From an uncultured Eubacteriales bacterium (lineage in GTDB: Bacteria > Bacillota_A > Clostridia > Oscillospirales > Oscillospiraceae): a DNA stretch of 7,697 bases. The notes under the pieces are model-generated. The model ran no database searches, was not told the DNA's origin, and saw only the letters and a list, made by a program, of their open reading frames with translations. A program made the position numbers and the translations under genes. Location: assembly GCA_949451265.1 (NCBI GenBank), contig CASTQR010000071.1, forward strand, positions 1 to 7,697. Direction: 5' to 3'. Below are positions 6,162 to 7,697 of the stretch, piece by piece (the first letter of the stretch is position 1; every line of letters begins with the position of its first letter).

Positions 6162-6964
6162 CGCATGAAGAACAACGCCGCTATCTTATCCGGGAGCTAT
6201 TGTCGGAAGATACGCAGTACCAAGGCATCATGATCCCGGAGGATGCCCAGGGGCAGAAAGATTTACTCCGGGCGCTGATGAATATGCGTCCGCCCATGCC
6301 GATTGACCAAGGCTTTCTGACCGTACAGGACGAATACCTGTCCGCCGAGCGGGATATGGCGGGAGTGGTGGACATTCACTCCCTCCCGCCTCTCCACCGC
6401 GATGAGCGATTGGTCTTGTGGCAGGGCGATATAACGACCTTGAATGCAGATGCCATTGTCAATGCAGCCAACAGCGGTATGAGGGGCTGTTTCCGCGCCC
6501 TCCATTCCTGCATTGATAATATCGTTCACAGCAAGAGCGGTATCCAGTTGCGGCTATACTGTGATGAACTGATGAGCCGGCAAGGGCATGAGGAACCTGC
6601 CGGGCAGGCGAAAATCACCCCAGCGTTCAATCTGCCAAGCCGATATGTTCTTCACACAGTTGGCCCAATCATTAAGGGGCGTGTGACCCAGCGCGACCGA
6701 GACTTGCTGGCCTCCTGCTACTGCTCCTGTTTGGAGTTGGCCGCGAAAAACAGCCTGGACAGTATTGCGTTCTGTTGTATTTCCACCGGGGTGTTCCATT
6801 TCCCAAATCAGGAAGCTGCTGAAATCGCGGTCAAAACCGTGACCGGCTTCCTGCAAACCCCATCTTCTATCCAAAAGGTGATCTTCAATGTTTTCAAAGA
6901 TACAGACAAGCAGATATATCAAAGACTTCTCGGCCCAAGCACAGCAATTGAAGCAGCTCGTTGA
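6158..6964 (+). CDS. Zinc-type macrodomain protein-ADP-ribose hydrolase (SirTM partner)
   Basis: A 268-aa, full-length protein expected to remove ADP-ribose from proteins modified by the sirtuin encoded next. The first ~80 residues are the helical extension usual in this subgroup (MTHEEQRRYLIRELLSED). The macrodomain follows: VLWQGDITTLNADAIVNAAN (87-105), then GMRGCFRALHSCIDN with putative zinc ligands Cys111, His116 and Cys118, then a diphosphate loop CISTGVFHFPNQEAAEIAV. This zinc triad marks the macrodomains that accompany SirTM in Staphylococcus and Streptococcus. Residue 114 is Ala where I would expect Pro in the GCFxPxHxCIDN motif. CAGGAGG (6144-6150) lies 7 nt upstream of ATG 6158. 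The 3' end overlaps the sirtuin gene by 77 nt in another frame. No GcvH-like or lipoate-ligase gene is visible nearby. Confidence 0.92.
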   Translation: MTHEEQRRYLIRELLSEDTQYQGIMIPEDAQGQKDLLRALMNMRPPMPIDQGFLTVQDEYLSAERDMAGVVDIHSLPPLHRDERLVLWQGDITTLNADAIVNAANSGMRGCFRALHSCIDNIVHSKSGIQLRLYCDELMSRQGHEEPAGQAKITPAFNLPSRYVLHTVGPIIKGRVTQRDRDLLASCYCSCLELAAKNSLDSIAFCCISTGVFHFPNQEAAEIAVKTVTGFLQTPSSIQKVIFNVFKDTDKQIYQRLLGPSTAIEAAR

Positions 6965-7130
6965 AAAAGCTGACGCTGTGATGATCGGCGCAGGGGCGGG
7001 ATTGTCCACCTCGGCGGGGCTGACCTATTCCGGGGAGCGGTTCACAAAAACGTTCGGAGATTTTCAGGCGAAATACGGCGTCCAGGATATGTACTCCGGG
7101 GGCTTCTATCCCTTTGAAACATTGGAGGAA
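6888..7130 (+). pseudogene. Truncated class M sirtuin (SirTM), N-terminal 81 codons only
   Basis: An N-terminal Sir2 fragment. The NAD-binding motif GAGAGLSTSAGL is at residues 34-45, followed by TYSGERFTKTFGDFQ and DMYSGGFYPFETLEE (to residue 81), all characteristic of macrodomain-linked sirtuins (SirTM), which act as protein ADP-ribosyltransferases. ATG 6888 follows AAAGGTGAT and overlaps the macrodomain gene by 77 nt. After Glu81 (codon 7128-7130) the expected 'YWAYWSR' continuation is absent. The frame instead runs through unrelated sequence to a stop at 7230-7232, for a nominal 114 aa. The catalytic His and zinc ribbon of Sir2 proteins are therefore missing, so the product would be inactive. 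The cause may be rearrangement or an assembly join. Confidence 0.82.
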
Positions 7131-7225
7131 CCAAAGAGCCAGCAAACCAAACACGATATCAACGGCCAGCATGGCCTTGTCTGTCAACCGCATCCCATCC
7201 TTGAACACGCTACCGGGCATGGCCC
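7131..7225 (-). pseudogene. Short unidentified coding piece with one hydrophobic helix
   Basis: On the minus strand from 7220 the sequence reads MPGSVFKDGMRLTDKAMLAV followed by DIVFGLLALWFL, i.e. a polar segment then a membrane-helix-like stretch. The protein-like look stops at the sirtuin junction (about 7130). I do not recognise the family. It lies downstream of the GH3 fragment on the same strand but in a different frame, so it could be a shifted continuation of that gene or a separate piece. Confidence 0.3.
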
Positions 7226-7510
7226 CATGTAGGTCTTGGCGTTGGTGGAGTCGTAGGCTTTGAGCTGTTCTTTCTCAAAAGTGACGCTCACCGTCTCGGA
7301 GGCACCGGGGGCCAGTTCGCCGGTCTTGGCGTAGCCCACCAACATGACGGCGGGCTTCTCCACACCGTACTGCTTATCGTAGTTGGTATAGGGGCTCTGG
7401 ACATAGACCTCCACCACGTCCTTGCCCGCCATGCTGCCGGTGTTTTTTACGTCCACCGTGACGGTGCAGGTATCGCCAGACCAGCTGGCCTTGAAGCCGG
7501 ACCACCCGTC
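7226..7510 (-). pseudogene. Fragment of a GH3 beta-glucosidase fibronectin-III-like domain
   Basis: Read leftward from about 7510, the frame gives DGWSGFKASWSGDTCTVTV, DVKNTGSMAGKDVVEVYVQS, PYTNYDKQYGVEKPAVMLVG, YAKTGELAPGASETVSVTFE and KEQLKAYDSTNAKTYM. This is the Fn3-like domain (KNTG..AGKDVVEVYVQ, then EL.GF/GYAKT..L.PG) found near the end of glycoside hydrolase family 3 beta-glucosidases. The catalytic GH3 domains are absent. After the Met at 7226-7228 the expected continuation (LDAG.YY) is replaced by unrelated residues and a stop at 7184-7186. It has no start of its own (GTG 7456 is internal). It is an orphan internal fragment, inverted relative to its neighbours. Confidence 0.8.
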
Positions 7511-7697
7511 CTCGAGTAGAACACTTTGGTAGCCACGGCCTGTTCGGTGATGAGGACTATGTGGATCTGAAAAATGTGACGGCGGAGCTGCAAACGTGTG
7601 AGAAAAATGTGTGGACGCACATCGTCTCGCTCAAGCGGGAGGATGCTGTACGGCTGGGTTACGATAATGCCAGAACGTGGCGAAACCTGATCCGCAC
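7510..7697 (+). pseudogene. Start-less fragment of a MobL/MobP-type conjugative relaxase (runs off window)
   Basis: The frame from about 7510 to the window end reads PRVEHFGSHGLFGDED, YVDLKNVTAELQTCEKNVWT, HIVSLKREDAVRLGYDNART and WRNLIR. 'HGLFG.ED' and 'NVWTHI.SL.REDA.RLGYDNA..WR.LIR' are recognisable from the N-terminal region of MobL-type relaxases, which nick and lead DNA in mobilisable and conjugative elements of Firmicutes. The catalytic histidine cluster would lie beyond the window. Upstream, the frame meets a stop at 7492-7494 with no start codon between, so the 5' end is missing. The recognisable homology begins within a few bases of where the GH3 fragment ends. Confidence 0.7.

Overview
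The window looks like a stretch of chromosome or a short contig from a GC-rich, gut-type Clostridia, most plausibly Oscillospiraceae (Flavonifractor/Lawsonibacter/Intestinimonas-like). This is inferred from GC-rich codon use combined with Firmicutes-type GGAGG ribosome binding sites, a Gram-positive style lipoprotein binding protein, an HxlR regulator and a SirTM/macrodomain pair. The taxon is an inference. Both ends of the window fall inside genes.

Left part (1-2010): the 3' end of a secreted SH3b + M15-type peptidoglycan peptidase is followed by what looks like the wreck of a polysaccharide-utilisation operon. This consists of a short C-terminal gene remnant (931-1074), an intact discoidin-like (F5/8 type C) protein (1080-1877), and the first ~15 codons of a short-chain dehydrogenase that carries a TGA stop and is then cut off (1893-1940). 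A strong Rho-independent terminator (1979-2010) closes this part.

Middle part (2065-5588): an HxlR-family regulator reads leftward. Opposite it is a four-gene rightward operon: a flavin-reductase-like PNPOx domain fused to a 2[4Fe-4S] ferredoxin, then a glycine betaine/choline/carnitine-class ABC importer (permease, lipoprotein binding protein, ATPase). The ~250-bp divergent intergenic region holds a recognisable sigma-70-type promoter on each strand. A perfect dyad lies between the -35 and -10 boxes of the operon promoter, so it is a good operator candidate.

Right part (5612-7130): three tightly packed, visibly less GC-rich genes with 4-nt and 77-nt overlaps. They are a tandem-HTH XRE regulator, a Zn-type macrodomain protein-ADP-ribose hydrolase, and the start of its partner class M sirtuin (SirTM). 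The sirtuin is broken after about residue 81.

From 7131 to the end the sequence is a mosaic of short pieces: an unidentified hydrophobic coding piece, an inverted fragment of a GH3 beta-glucosidase fibronectin-III-like domain, and a start-less fragment of a MobL/MobP-type relaxase running off the window. The last junction contains CTCGAG. This is either a rearranged mobile-element boundary or an assembly/cloning chimera, and the sequence alone cannot decide.

The most interesting intact biology is the HxlR / PNPOx-ferredoxin / compatible-solute importer cluster, which ties a redox protein to an osmolyte-type transporter, and the XRE-macrodomain-sirtuin module, which suggests regulated reversible protein ADP-ribosylation.
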